From contig JADLCB010000012.1 of assembly GCA_020847375.1 (NCBI GenBank), forward strand, positions 1 to 32,425: a DNA stretch of 32,425 nucleotides, read 5' to 3'. Positions 23,270 to 31,708 of this stretch are shown here, piece after piece. Made by a program: the position numbers and the translations under genes. This stretch comes from Phycisphaerales bacterium (GTDB lineage: Bacteria > Planctomycetota > Phycisphaerae > Tepidisphaerales > Tepidisphaeraceae). The notes beneath the pieces were generated by a model. It was not told the origin of the DNA. It was given only the letters and a program-made list of their open reading frames with translations, and ran no database searches. How positions within the stretch are numbered: the stretch's first letter is position 1; each line of letters starts with the position of its first letter.

Positions 23270-24611
23270 CGACCAGGAAATGATGCGTGATTCGCTGGCG
23301 GCAACGCTGGCGCGTGAGGAGCACGATGTCGTTGCGTGCGGCGATCCGGGCGTTGCCCTGCAACGAGTGAGCAGTTCGCGTTTTGATCTGTTGATCACCG
23401 ACTACCGCATGCCGCGCATGAATGGCAACGAACTGCTGGCGCAGGTGCGTAAAGTGCGGCCGGACCTGCCGGTGGTGCTGATGACCGCTTTTGGCACGGT
23501 GGAGAATGCGGTGGCGGCGATGAAGGGCGGCGCGTATGACTTCATCCCAAAGCCGTTCGATGGGGCACAGATCAAGCTGGTGGTGGACCGGGCGATTGAG
23601 CATGGGCGGCTGGTCAACGAAAACCAGGTGTTGCGCAGCATCGTCGATCAGAATGCGCCGCGGCCGCTGGTTGGTTCAGGTCAGTCGATGGAAATGATCA
23701 AGGCGCAGATTACCAAGGTGGCTGCTTCCAGCGCAACAGTTCTGATTCGCGGTGAATCGGGTACGGGCAAGGAGCTGGTGGCCCGGGCGATACACCAGTT
23801 TTCGCCGCGGGCGCAAAAGCCGTTTCTGGCGGTCAATTGTGCCGCCCTGAGCGAGAATCTGCTGGAATCAGAACTTTTCGGACACGAGCGCGGCGCGTTT
23901 ACCGGCGCGGATCGGCTGCGGCGCGGACGTTTTGAACTGGCTGACGGCGGTACGTTGTTGCTGGACGAAATCAGCGAAATTGCTCCGTCGTTGCAGGCCA
24001 AACTGCTGCGCGTCCTGCAGGAAAACCAGTTTGAACGGGTTGGTTCCAGCAGTACGCAAAGCGTGGATGTGCGCGTGGTGGCGACAACCAATCGCGATCT
24101 GGAACAGTGCGTGGAGGAGGGGAAGTTTCGCGGCGATTTGTTTTATCGGCTGAATGTGGTGCCGATCGAACTACCACCATTGCGCCAGCGCAGCGGCGAT
24201 ATTCCTGAATTGTGCCGGCATTTCCTGCATCAAATTGCCCGGCGCACCAACACGGCTTATCGTCATATTGAACCGGAAGCGATTCGCCTGCTGCAGCGGT
24301 ATAACTGGCCGGGCAATGTGCGCGAATTGCAGAACATCATCGAGCGCGCAATTGTGCTGGAAACCCAGCCGGGCGTGATCCGGGCGCAAACCATCGAACC
24401 ATGGTTGCGTGTTCGACCGTTGCCCAGCAGTTCCGACGGGGATTTCTCCGGCCGTCCGCTGGCGGACATGGAGAAACAGGTGATTTTGACGACGCTGGAT
24501 CAATTTCATGGTCATCGTATTAAAACAGCCCGTGCCCTTGGGATTGGGGTGCGGACGCTGGGGATGAAGCTGAAAAAGTGGAAGGAAGAGGGAGAGTTGA
24601 TCGAGGCGTGA
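23247..24611 (+). CDS. Sigma54-dependent response regulator, NtrC/FlrC-like
   Basis: A 454-residue activator in three parts. The receiver domain (1-120) has Asp8/Asp9, the phosphoacceptor Asp52 and Lys102. The AAA+ domain has Walker A GESGTGKE (169-176), the sigma54-contact loop GAFTGA (216-221) and Walker B LLLDE (237-241). A C-terminal Fis-type helix-turn-helix (HRIKTARALGIGVRTLGMKLKKW) ends the protein. It remodels sigma54-RNA polymerase at target promoters. It starts inside the end of the sensor kinase gene, and a -24/-12 element lies between it and flgB. Rod and basal-body genes are therefore the likely target, as with FlrC in Vibrio and FleR in Pseudomonas. The helix-turn-helix looks intact, so it should bind upstream sites directly. 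Confidence 0.96.
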   Translation: MARILICDDQEMMRDSLAATLAREEHDVVACGDPGVALQRVSSSRFDLLITDYRMPRMNGNELLAQVRKVRPDLPVVLMTAFGTVENAVAAMKGGAYDFIPKPFDGAQIKLVVDRAIEHGRLVNENQVLRSIVDQNAPRPLVGSGQSMEMIKAQITKVAASSATVLIRGESGTGKELVARAIHQFSPRAQKPFLAVNCAALSENLLESELFGHERGAFTGADRLRRGRFELADGGTLLLDEISEIAPSLQAKLLRVLQENQFERVGSSSTQSVDVRVVATTNRDLEQCVEEGKFRGDLFYRLNVVPIELPPLRQRSGDIPELCRHFLHQIARRTNTAYRHIEPEAIRLLQRYNWPGNVRELQNIIERAIVLETQPGVIRAQTIEPWLRVRPLPSSSDGDFSGRPLADMEKQVILTTLDQFHGHRIKTARALGIGVRTLGMKLKKWKEEGELIEA

Positions 24612-24691
24612 TGGCGCAAACATTGCGCGTGTGGCGCAGTATCGGCGCATGATCCGACGAATATCCGGGGCTGTTTTCAGCCAGAGTTTGA

Positions 24692-24708
24692 CTGGCACGC
24701 GGTTTGAT
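24692..24708 (+). promoter_or_regulatory. Sigma54-type -24/-12 element before flgB
   Basis: TGGCACG (24693-24699), a 4-bp gap and TTGAT (24704-24708) match the sigma54 consensus TGGCACG-N4-TTGCT with the correct 10-bp GG-to-GC spacing. The one mismatch is the C of the -12 GC, which is A here. A sigma54 activator gene ends 80 bp upstream. The expected transcription start (24718-24720) would coincide with the flgB ATG. Confidence 0.55.
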
Positions 24709-24719
24709 AGGGTGAAGTG

Positions 24720-25124
24720 ATGGCTTTTGTCGATAGATTACTGAATCAGGGCACGACACCGCTGATCGAGCGAACGCTGGAGTTCAGTGCCGAACGACAC
24801 AAGTTGCTGGCGGAAGATATCGTCAATGCGAGCACGCCAGGTTATGTGCAGAAGGATATGTCGTTGGCGCGGTTTCAGGGCCTGCTTCGCCGACGGGTTG
24901 AGCTGCGACGAAACAGCGGGCCTGGCGCGGTCAGTTTTGATGATATCAAGGGCCAGTTGACCCATCCGCGCTGGGGTATTGTTTTTCATGATCGCAATAA
25001 CCGGTCGATGGAGAATCTGATGACGGAACAGACCAAAAACGCGCTCATGCACCAGATGGCGATTGAACTGCTTCGTAAGCAGTATGCCCAGTTGGAAAGC
25101 GCGCTGCGCGAACGGATTTCGTAG
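24720..25124 (+). CDS. flgB: Flagellar basal-body rod protein FlgB
   Basis: This 134-residue proximal rod subunit is exported through the flagellar type III apparatus and links the MS ring with the distal rod. The N-terminal rod motif LAEDIVNASTPGYVQKDMS and the C-terminal helical motif (MEQTKNALMHQMAIELLRKQYAQLESALR region) are typical. ATG 24720 is preferred over the in-frame GTG 24717, and GGTGA upstream is a weak ribosome binding site. Its first position in the flgB-flgC-fliE order is the classical rod operon. The upstream -24/-12 element would place transcription at this start codon. Confidence 0.94.
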   Translation: MAFVDRLLNQGTTPLIERTLEFSAERHKLLAEDIVNASTPGYVQKDMSLARFQGLLRRRVELRRNSGPGAVSFDDIKGQLTHPRWGIVFHDRNNRSMENLMTEQTKNALMHQMAIELLRKQYAQLESALRERIS

Positions 25125-25223
25125 TCGCTCAAGCCTCTGGACTGAAGTTGCAGCCGACGTGATGGGTTAGTGCAAGCGGAAGCAGGGATCACAGCAGTAC
25201 GATTTGACGAATAGGAATCAGAA

Positions 25224-25637
25224 ATGTTTGAATCACTTGATATCGGTGCCAGTGGGTTGGTGGCTCAGCGTCAGCGGATGGAAACCATCGCGCAGAATCT
25301 GGCCAACGCCAACACAACGCGCAACGCCCGCGGGGAAATTTCGCCATACCGGCGTCGTTTTGTGGTGTTTCAGCCGGCGCGTGACAAGAGCGGGGCTGCC
25401 GGTGTGCGGGTCGGGCGGATTGGGCTGGATCAATCACCGTTTCGTCGCGAATATCGCCCGGATCATCCCGATGCGGTCAAACAAGGCCCGGACAAGGGGT
25501 ATGTCATGATGCCCAATATCGACATGGCCACGGAAATGGTGAATGCGATTGAGGCCTCGCGTGCGTATGAAGCAAACATTACGATGATGGAGACGAGCAA
25601 GGCGATGTTTAATGCATCCTTGCGGTTGCTGGTGTAG
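25224..25637 (+). CDS. flgC: Flagellar basal-body rod protein FlgC
   Basis: A 137-residue rod subunit assembled on FlgB. The N-terminal motif GLVAQRQRMETIAQNLANANTT is the family signature, and the C-terminal helix MATEMVNAIEASRAYEANITMMETSKAMFNASL mediates coiled-coil packing of rod subunits. The length is normal. An AGGA element precedes the ATG by about 7 nt. It lies 99 nt after flgB and is followed by fliE after 58 nt. Confidence 0.96.
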   Translation: MFESLDIGASGLVAQRQRMETIAQNLANANTTRNARGEISPYRRRFVVFQPARDKSGAAGVRVGRIGLDQSPFRREYRPDHPDAVKQGPDKGYVMMPNIDMATEMVNAIEASRAYEANITMMETSKAMFNASLRLLV

Positions 25638-25695
25638 ATTAAGCAAAGTGATGGCTGAACGAATCAGTGATGAGTAGTCTGATCGAAGTCGAATT

Positions 25696-26001
25696 ATGAA
25701 TATCAACACCGATCTCAATATCGCCAAACCGTCGATTGCCGGCGCGGCATCGAAGGTTGGGGAAGCGGCCAAGACTGGCGGAGCCAGTTTTTCGGACATG
25801 CTGAAAAACAGCATCAACGAAGTGTCACGGCTGCAGCAGGACGCCAGCCGGGCGGTGGAGGATCTGGTGACGGGTCAGACCAACAATGTGACGGGTGTCA
25901 TGACGGCGATGGAAAAGTCGGATCTGGCGTTCAAGACCCTGCTGGCGATTCGTTCCAAACTGATGGATGCGTATGAGGAGATCAAGCAGATCAATGTTTA
26001 A
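25696..26001 (+). CDS. fliE: Flagellar hook-basal body complex protein FliE
   Basis: This 101-residue protein forms the junction between the MS ring (FliF) and the rod. The C-terminal segment VTGVMTAMEKSDLAFKTLLAIRSKLMDAYEEI is diagnostic for FliE, and the N-terminus is disordered and low in complexity, as usual. It stands between flgC and fliF, as in Bacillus and other bacteria with this operon. Confidence 0.95.
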   Translation: MNINTDLNIAKPSIAGAASKVGEAAKTGGASFSDMLKNSINEVSRLQQDASRAVEDLVTGQTNNVTGVMTAMEKSDLAFKTLLAIRSKLMDAYEEIKQINV

Positions 26002-26072
26002 TGGTCGTTGATGATGGATGGGCGCCTGCGGCTGACTGCCAGCCACTGCCGACGACCAGGCATCATCAACCC

Positions 26073-26089
26073 GCGCGGCGGAGCCGCGT
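26073..26089 (+). other. Short hairpin between fliE and fliF
   Basis: GCGCGGC (26073-26079) pairs with GCCGCGT (26083-26089, one G-U) around a 3-nt loop, and TTTATT-like sequence follows. It is too short in T residues for a confident terminator and lies just before the fliF ribosome binding site. It may reduce read-through or translation inside the operon. Confidence 0.3.
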
Positions 26090-26110
26090 TTATTCGCCCG
26101 GAGGGCGGCT

Positions 26111-27757
26111 ATGAATTTTCTGAAAACCCAATATGAACGCATCCACCAGCAACTCTCCGGGCTGAGCGCCAGTCAGAAGATGCTGACGGTGGCGCTGGTG
26201 GCGATCATCGTGATGACGCTGTTCTGGTGGGGCCGTTACGCCGGGGAAGCGGAGATGGTTCCGCTGCTGGACATGCAGATGTCGGATGTGGACCTGGCGC
26301 GCATCCCGGATCACCTGCGTGCCAAGGGTATCAGCTACAAAGTGGTCGGCAAGCAGATCAAAGTGCCAGCCGATCAGCACGCCCTGGCGTTGGCGGATCT
26401 GGGTTATTCGCGGATGCTTCCCAAAAATACCGCCAGTGCTTTTGACGGTATTCTGGCCAAGATGAACATGTTCGATTCGCCGGATAAACAGCGGGCGATG
26501 TGGAACGAAGCCAAACAGGCACGCCTCAGTCAGATCATCAGCAATTTTGAAGGTGTCAGCGATGCAACGGTGCTGATTGAAGCCGGGATGCAGCGCGGCA
26601 TCGGCATTAATAAACTCGATCCCCGGGCGACGATCAACATTGCCATGATTCCCGGTACGCGCGTGACCAGTCACCTGGTGAATGCTGCGGCTGATCTGGT
26701 GGTGGGGGCACAGCAGGGGTTGAAACTCCGCGACGTGCGCGTGGTGATCGACGCCAAGCCGTATCGGCCGACGATCAACGATGATGAGTTTGCCGCCAGC
26801 GGTACGGCGTTGTTGGAGCAGCAGGTTGCCGCCGAGCAGTATTACGCGAATAAAATCCAGGCGAATCTGTCGTTCATGCCCGGTGTGATCGTGGCGGTGC
26901 AGTGCCAGATCAATAACAAAAGCACGCAGACGCAGTCACATACGATTGATAAGGATAAAAAGATTCAGTTGGAAAAAATGATCGAAACAACCCAGGAGGA
27001 AACGCAGGGGAGTGAGCCAACCCACACTGAACCGGGGGCTGTTCCCAATACGGGCATGGCCATTGCGGAGGAAGCATCGCCGGTGGCCAGCAACAGCACG
27101 ACCAGCGAGCAGAACCGCACGGAGTTTGACAATGACTGGGATCAGAAAAACACGGTGGTGCGCGATCCCGGCGGCGATGTGACGGTGCTGGGGGCGTCGA
27201 TCCGCCTGCCGCGCAGCTACTGCGTGCAGGTTTATCAGGCGCGACATGGGCGGGACAAAACGCCGGACGATGCAGCACTGGATGAAATTCTGAAAAATGA
27301 GTTGTCCACGGCGCGGGATGCGGTGCGCACGATCACCCAGGTGCCGGTGGAGAATATTTCCGTGGCCCTTTATTACGATTCGCTGCCGGCGGAGTTGACG
27401 GATCCGGCGGCGACCACGGCGGCGTCGTTGCCGCTGGGACTCAGCACACATGCCCGCGAGATTGCCATTGGAGCGCTGGCGGTCATCAGTTTGTTCATGG
27501 TGCTGATGATGGTGCGCAAAGGTGCGCCCATGCCGACGGTGGCAGCAGCGCCGGTTGAGAATCGGACGCCGCCGCAATTAGTTGGGCGCGAGGGTCTGGC
27601 CGGCGAGGCCAGCGAGGGCGACCCGATGCTCGATGGGATGGAGCTGGATGATGAGGCGGTTCGCGCCCAGCAGGTGATCGGGCAGGTGCAGAATCTGGTC
27701 AAGGAAAATCCTGATGCGGCGGCGCAGCTGGTGAAACGGTGGCTGAATCGCAGTTGA
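26111..27757 (+). CDS. fliF: Flagellar MS-ring protein FliF
   Basis: This inner-membrane protein forms the MS ring that anchors the rotor and houses the export gate. Two transmembrane helices flank a large periplasmic region: one at about residues 24-44 (LTVALVAIIVMTLFWWG) and one at about 450-468 (EIAIGALAVISLFMVLMMV). Ring-building motifs include ISYKVV, PADQHALALADLG, the segment around TINIAMIPGTRVT, and the collar. The C-terminal cytosolic tail (VRAQQVIGQVQNLVKENPDAAAQLVKRWL, about 517-545) is the FliG-binding motif. The 548 residues are normal. The start is supported by GGAGG followed by a 6-nt spacer. A Thr/Ser/Gln-rich loop lies at about residues 290-345. Confidence 0.97.
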   Translation: MNFLKTQYERIHQQLSGLSASQKMLTVALVAIIVMTLFWWGRYAGEAEMVPLLDMQMSDVDLARIPDHLRAKGISYKVVGKQIKVPADQHALALADLGYSRMLPKNTASAFDGILAKMNMFDSPDKQRAMWNEAKQARLSQIISNFEGVSDATVLIEAGMQRGIGINKLDPRATINIAMIPGTRVTSHLVNAAADLVVGAQQGLKLRDVRVVIDAKPYRPTINDDEFAASGTALLEQQVAAEQYYANKIQANLSFMPGVIVAVQCQINNKSTQTQSHTIDKDKKIQLEKMIETTQEETQGSEPTHTEPGAVPNTGMAIAEEASPVASNSTTSEQNRTEFDNDWDQKNTVVRDPGGDVTVLGASIRLPRSYCVQVYQARHGRDKTPDDAALDEILKNELSTARDAVRTITQVPVENISVALYYDSLPAELTDPAATTAASLPLGLSTHAREIAIGALAVISLFMVLMMVRKGAPMPTVAAAPVENRTPPQLVGREGLAGEASEGDPMLDGMELDDEAVRAQQVIGQVQNLVKENPDAAAQLVKRWLNRS

Positions 27758-27873
27758 GCTGAAGATAGATCATGACGGAATCGAAGCAGGATTGAAACTG
27801 AGTTGAAGTTGTCGGGACATTGAATTGCCCGTGTCGATTACAGGTTGATTGAATATTTGATGGGCAGGCAGCT

Positions 27874-28890
27874 ATGGATAAATCAGCCGGAGAACTCGCC
27901 GGAGTGCGTAAAGCCGCGGTGCTGCTGTTGTCGCTGGAGCAGGATCAGGCTGCGGAGATTCTCAAGCGCCTGCCGCCGGAGGCGGTGGAGGAGATTTCGC
28001 GCGAAATCGCCTCAACTGGCCAGGTTTCCAACAATGCCCGGCGGGAGGTCTTTTCCGAGTTTTATAATCAGGCGCTGGCCAACAGTTATCTCAGCGAGGG
28101 CGGCTTGGAATATGCCAAAAGTCTGCTGAAGAAAAGTCTCAGCGACAGCGACGCCGATCGGATCATCAAGCAGGTGACGCAGCAGGTGCAGACAACGCCA
28201 TTCAGTTTTCTGCAGAAGGCGGAAAGCGAGAACCTGCTCACGTTTATTCAGGATGAGCATCCCCAGACGATTGCGCTGATTCTGGCGCATCTGCCCAGCC
28301 AGAAAGCGAGTGAAATTCTGGTGGGCCTGCCCGGGCCCAAGCAGATTGAAGTGGTCAAGCGGGTGGCCAACATGGAGCAGACCAATCCTGAAGTGATCAA
28401 GGAAGTGGAACGGGGTCTGGAACATCGGCTCAGCGATATTGTCAGCCAGACATTCGAGAAGGCTGGCGGAGTGGATACGGTGGCGGAAATTCTCAATCTG
28501 GCGGATCGAAGCACGGAAAAAGGGATCATGGAAGGTCTGGAAGCGGAGGATCCCGATCTGGTGGAGCAGATTCGTCGGTTGATGTTCGTCTTTGAGGATA
28601 TTCTGCTGGTCAACGACAAGGGAATTCAGTCGGTTCTGAAGGAAATCGACAACGAGGAGCTGGCTCTGGCGCTCAAGACCGCCAGCGAAGAGCTGAAGGA
28701 AAAGATCTTCAAGAATATGTCCGAACGGGCCAGCCAGTTGATTCAGGAAGATATGCAGTACATGGGGCCGGTGCGGGTCAGCGATGTGGAAATGGCGCAG
28801 CAGAAGATCGTCGATGTGGTGCGCCGGTTGGAGGATTCAGGCGAGATTATCATTGCCGGCCGGGGCGGCGAGAAGGAAATGGTGGTTTAA
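27874..28890 (+). CDS. fliG: Flagellar motor switch protein FliG
   Basis: A 338-residue rotor protein that binds FliF at its N-terminus and FliM and MotA at its C-terminus, generating torque and setting rotation direction. The signatures are AVLLLSLEQDQAAEILKRLPPEAVEEIS (N domain), EHPQT (about 128-132) in the middle domain, and the torque helix with charged residues near FEDILLVNDKGIQSVLKEIDNEELALALK. The C-terminal MSERASQLIQEDMQYMGPVRVSDVEMAQQKIV matches the family. It lies 116 nt after fliF with no terminator between them, and its ATG has a weak AGG site. Confidence 0.97.
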   Translation: MDKSAGELAGVRKAAVLLLSLEQDQAAEILKRLPPEAVEEISREIASTGQVSNNARREVFSEFYNQALANSYLSEGGLEYAKSLLKKSLSDSDADRIIKQVTQQVQTTPFSFLQKAESENLLTFIQDEHPQTIALILAHLPSQKASEILVGLPGPKQIEVVKRVANMEQTNPEVIKEVERGLEHRLSDIVSQTFEKAGGVDTVAEILNLADRSTEKGIMEGLEAEDPDLVEQIRRLMFVFEDILLVNDKGIQSVLKEIDNEELALALKTASEELKEKIFKNMSERASQLIQEDMQYMGPVRVSDVEMAQQKIVDVVRRLEDSGEIIIAGRGGEKEMVV

Positions 28891-28956
28891 AGGAAGACGG
28901 ACGTGTCGGATTTGCCGGAGTGTTGCGGCGGTATGAATGGAAAGTGTTGAAAGTAC

Positions 28957-29658
28957 ATGGGTTTGATCAAGTTTAATTCGGCGCCGGGCAAGGTAGTGCC
29001 GTTTTCGATGAAAGATATCGAACTGACGGCCAAACAGATGCTGCTGCGCGCCCAGCAACAGGCGGATCAGATTCTGGCCGAGGCTGAGGGGCAGGGAGAG
29101 GTGATGCGTCAGCAGATGCAGGTGCAGGGCAGGGACGAAGGTTATGAACAGGGCCTGGAGGAAGGGCGCGAGGCTGGTCGGCAGCAGGCGATGCAGGAAT
29201 ATCAGCAGCAACTGGCGGAGGTGCATGCGGCCATGGGCCAGGCGCTGGTGCAGTTTGAACAGTCGCGGCAGGATTTGCAGCGTGATGTGCTGCGGGAAGT
29301 GGTGGGGCTGGCGGCGGCGGTTGCCCGGCGTGTCACCTGTCGGCAGTCGCTGATCGAGCCGCAGGTACTGCAGGAAAATCTGGTTCAGGCGCTGAGATTG
29401 GTGGTTCATCGCGCGGATGTGCGCATTGTGGTTAATCCGGCGCAACGAGAGACGATCGAGCAATTACTGCCGCAGATGGCGCTGGCCTGGCCGCAGTTGC
29501 AGCATGCGACGATTGCTGAAGACCCGGCGGTTCATCCGGGTGGTTGCCGATTATCAACCGACGCCGGCGACATTGACGCGGATATCAACACGCAGCTCGA
29601 TCGTATCATTGCGGAATTATTGCCTCTGGCTGATGCAAACGATCTGGATAACCAGTAA
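28957..29658 (+). CDS. fliH: Flagellar export apparatus protein FliH
   Basis: A 233-residue peripheral stalk protein that regulates the FliI ATPase and docks it to the flagellar export gate. Residues 20-85 form a long coiled coil rich in Gln and Glu with a GxxxG-like run (GYEQGLEEGREAGRQQ), characteristic of FliH. The C-terminal part (AAAVARRVTCRQSLIEPQVLQENLVQAL, then VRIVVNPAQRETIEQLL and HPGGCRLSTDAGDIDADINTQL) binds FliI. It sits between fliG and fliI. The ribosome binding site is weak. Confidence 0.93.
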   Translation: MGLIKFNSAPGKVVPFSMKDIELTAKQMLLRAQQQADQILAEAEGQGEVMRQQMQVQGRDEGYEQGLEEGREAGRQQAMQEYQQQLAEVHAAMGQALVQFEQSRQDLQRDVLREVVGLAAAVARRVTCRQSLIEPQVLQENLVQALRLVVHRADVRIVVNPAQRETIEQLLPQMALAWPQLQHATIAEDPAVHPGGCRLSTDAGDIDADINTQLDRIIAELLPLADANDLDNQ

Positions 29659-29728
29659 CTGCCCGCGGCGGAGCGCGGTGGGCTGAATTGAATGAATAAG
29701 CGTGTTTTGCGACACGGATGTCGTTGCC

Positions 29729-31177
29729 ATGAACAGTTGTGTTGCCACTGCCAATTCGACCGGTGATGAATATCTTCGCGCCCAGTTTGATGCGGTGAAG
29801 ATGACCATGCCGCTGCGCGCCATCGGGCGGGTGACGGCGGTATCCGGTTTGACGATCGAAGCAGCGCAGTTGCCTGTACCGCTGGGCTCACTTTGTCGGA
29901 TTCATCTGATGGGGGGGCGGACCAGCACGGCGGAAGTAATCGGTTTTCAGTCGGATCGTACGCTGTTAATGCCGTTGACAGCACCGACCGGCGTTGCCCG
30001 TGGCGACCGGATCGAAAATGTAACGGCAGCGCCGCGCATCTGGTGTTCGCCGCAACTGCTGGGGCGGGTGCTCAATGGCTTTGGCCAGCCGATCGATGGT
30101 AAAGGGCCGCTGCCGCTGGCCGAGTCGCGGCGGATCGATGCCAAAAGCCCAGCCCCGCTGGATCGGACGAACATTCGTCAGCCCATTGCCACCAGCGTGC
30201 GCGCGATCGACGGTCTGCATACCTGCGGTCTGGGGCAGCGCATGGGGATTTTTTCCGGCCCGGGTGTGGGCAAAAGCACGTTGCTGGCGTCGATTTCACG
30301 TTTCACCAGTGCCGATATTTCGGTGATTGCGCTGATCGGTGAGCGCGGGCGCGAAGTGCAGGAGTTTATCGAGCACAGCCTTGGGGCCGAGGGTCTGCAG
30401 CGCTGCGTGGTGATTGTCAGCACCAGTGATGACTCGCCGCTTTTGCGCGTGCGGGCAGCCCGGGTGGCGTGCACGGTCAGCGAATATTTCCGCGACCAGG
30501 GCGCCGATGTGCTGCTGTTGATGGACTCACTGACGCGCATGTGCCAGGCGCAGCGCCAGATTGGTCTGGCTGCCCATGAACCACCAGCCACCAAGGGCTT
30601 TCCACCGAGCGTTTTTACGTTGATCCCTGAAATTCTGGAACGTGCGGGTAAAACTGCCGCCGGTTCGATCACCGGTTTTTACACGGTGCTGGTGGAAGGG
30701 GATGACTTTAACGAGCCGATCCCCGATGCGGTCAAGGGGATCACTGACGGGCACTTGTGGTTGAGTCGTGCCCTAGCCAATCGCGGGCATTTCCCGGCGA
30801 TTGACATGCAGCAGAGTATCAGCCGTGTGCGCGGTGATGTGATCGACAAGGATCACGCGACGGCTGTGCGGCGCATCCTGTCGCTGAGTGCAATTTATCA
30901 GGATATCGAAGATCTGGTTAACATCGGCGCCTACGTGCCGGGAGTGAATCTGGAGTTTGATCTGGCGGTGCAGGCACGACCCAAGATTATTCAGTATCTG
31001 CAGCAGCCGCCGGACGATCCATCCGACCTGGAGCTGTCACGGCGCAAGGTTGTGGATCTGGCGGGCTGGATCGATCAGATGGACAAGGCGCTACGGGCGC
31101 AGGCGGCGAAGGTGAATCGGGCCGGCGGGCCGGTGGTGGCGCAGGCGGTCGGAGCGCCCAAAGCGGTGTCGGCGTAG
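29729..31177 (+). CDS. fliI: Flagellum-specific ATPase FliI
   Basis: This ATPase energises the flagellar type III export system and unfolds or delivers substrates. The 482-residue protein has Walker A GPGVGKST (177-184), catalytic-site residues in LIGERGREVQEF and Walker B in DVLLLMDSLTRMCQAQR. The loops EPPATKGFPPSVF and GSITGFYTVLVEGDD are typical of FliI and the F1-like hexamer. ATG 29729 is taken as the start because it gives a normal N-terminus. An in-frame GTG at 29702 would add 9 residues that are not typical. The neighbours fliH and fliJ encode its regulator and central stalk. Confidence 0.97.
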   Translation: MNSCVATANSTGDEYLRAQFDAVKMTMPLRAIGRVTAVSGLTIEAAQLPVPLGSLCRIHLMGGRTSTAEVIGFQSDRTLLMPLTAPTGVARGDRIENVTAAPRIWCSPQLLGRVLNGFGQPIDGKGPLPLAESRRIDAKSPAPLDRTNIRQPIATSVRAIDGLHTCGLGQRMGIFSGPGVGKSTLLASISRFTSADISVIALIGERGREVQEFIEHSLGAEGLQRCVVIVSTSDDSPLLRVRAARVACTVSEYFRDQGADVLLLMDSLTRMCQAQRQIGLAAHEPPATKGFPPSVFTLIPEILERAGKTAAGSITGFYTVLVEGDDFNEPIPDAVKGITDGHLWLSRALANRGHFPAIDMQQSISRVRGDVIDKDHATAVRRILSLSAIYQDIEDLVNIGAYVPGVNLEFDLAVQARPKIIQYLQQPPDDPSDLELSRRKVVDLAGWIDQMDKALRAQAAKVNRAGGPVVAQAVGAPKAVSA

Positions 31178-31195
31178 CCATTGAGCGAATGAGTT

Positions 31196-31708
31196 ATGGC
31201 ACGATTTCGTTTTAATCTCGAAGGTGTGCTCAAACATCGAAAGCACATCGAGCAGGAGCAGCAGCGGCGCATGGCCGATCTGCTCCGGCAGATGGAGTCG
31301 TTGCGCGATCAGGTGAAGGAGATTGAACAGTCGATCAATGGTAATACGGAAGATTTACGCACCAGTCGTCTGACGGGAAAGCTGGATCTGTCTTACCTGG
31401 CGGCGCATCGTCGGTTTGTGGCGGGGATGCGGGCAAAGGCCATGGCGTTGGTTCAGAAAATGGCTCGCTTGCAGGGGCAGATCGAGCAGGCGCGGGCGGA
31501 GCTGGCGCAGGCGGCGGTGCAGTACAAAATCATGGAAAAGTTGAAGGAAAAACAATTTGCCCGCTGGCAGGAGCAGATCAATCAGAAAGAGCTGGCGGCA
31601 CTGGATGAGGTGGCGATGCAGATGAGTTATGTGCGTATCGCGCAGGGGCGCGATGAGGAGTTGAGACTGGCTGATGCCGGGCAGCAAGCCCAACGGATCG
31701 AATCATGA
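31196..31708 (+). CDS. fliJ: Flagellar export protein FliJ
   Basis: A 170-residue antiparallel coiled-coil protein that inserts in the FliI ring and couples ATP hydrolysis to export through FlhA. It opens with FRFNLEGVLKHRKHIEQEQQRR, a typical FliJ N-terminus, followed by two long amphipathic helices with heptad-like Leu and Met spacing. It starts 18 nt after fliI and overlaps the next gene by an ATGA-type stop/start, which implies translational coupling. Confidence 0.93.
   Translation: MARFRFNLEGVLKHRKHIEQEQQRRMADLLRQMESLRDQVKEIEQSINGNTEDLRTSRLTGKLDLSYLAAHRRFVAGMRAKAMALVQKMARLQGQIEQARAELAQAAVQYKIMEKLKEKQFARWQEQINQKELAALDEVAMQMSYVRIAQGRDEELRLADAGQQAQRIES

Noticed and set aside
26073..26095. 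Hairpin before fliF as an intrinsic terminator
   Set aside because: The stem is short, the T run is interrupted, and flagellar genes continue on the same strand.
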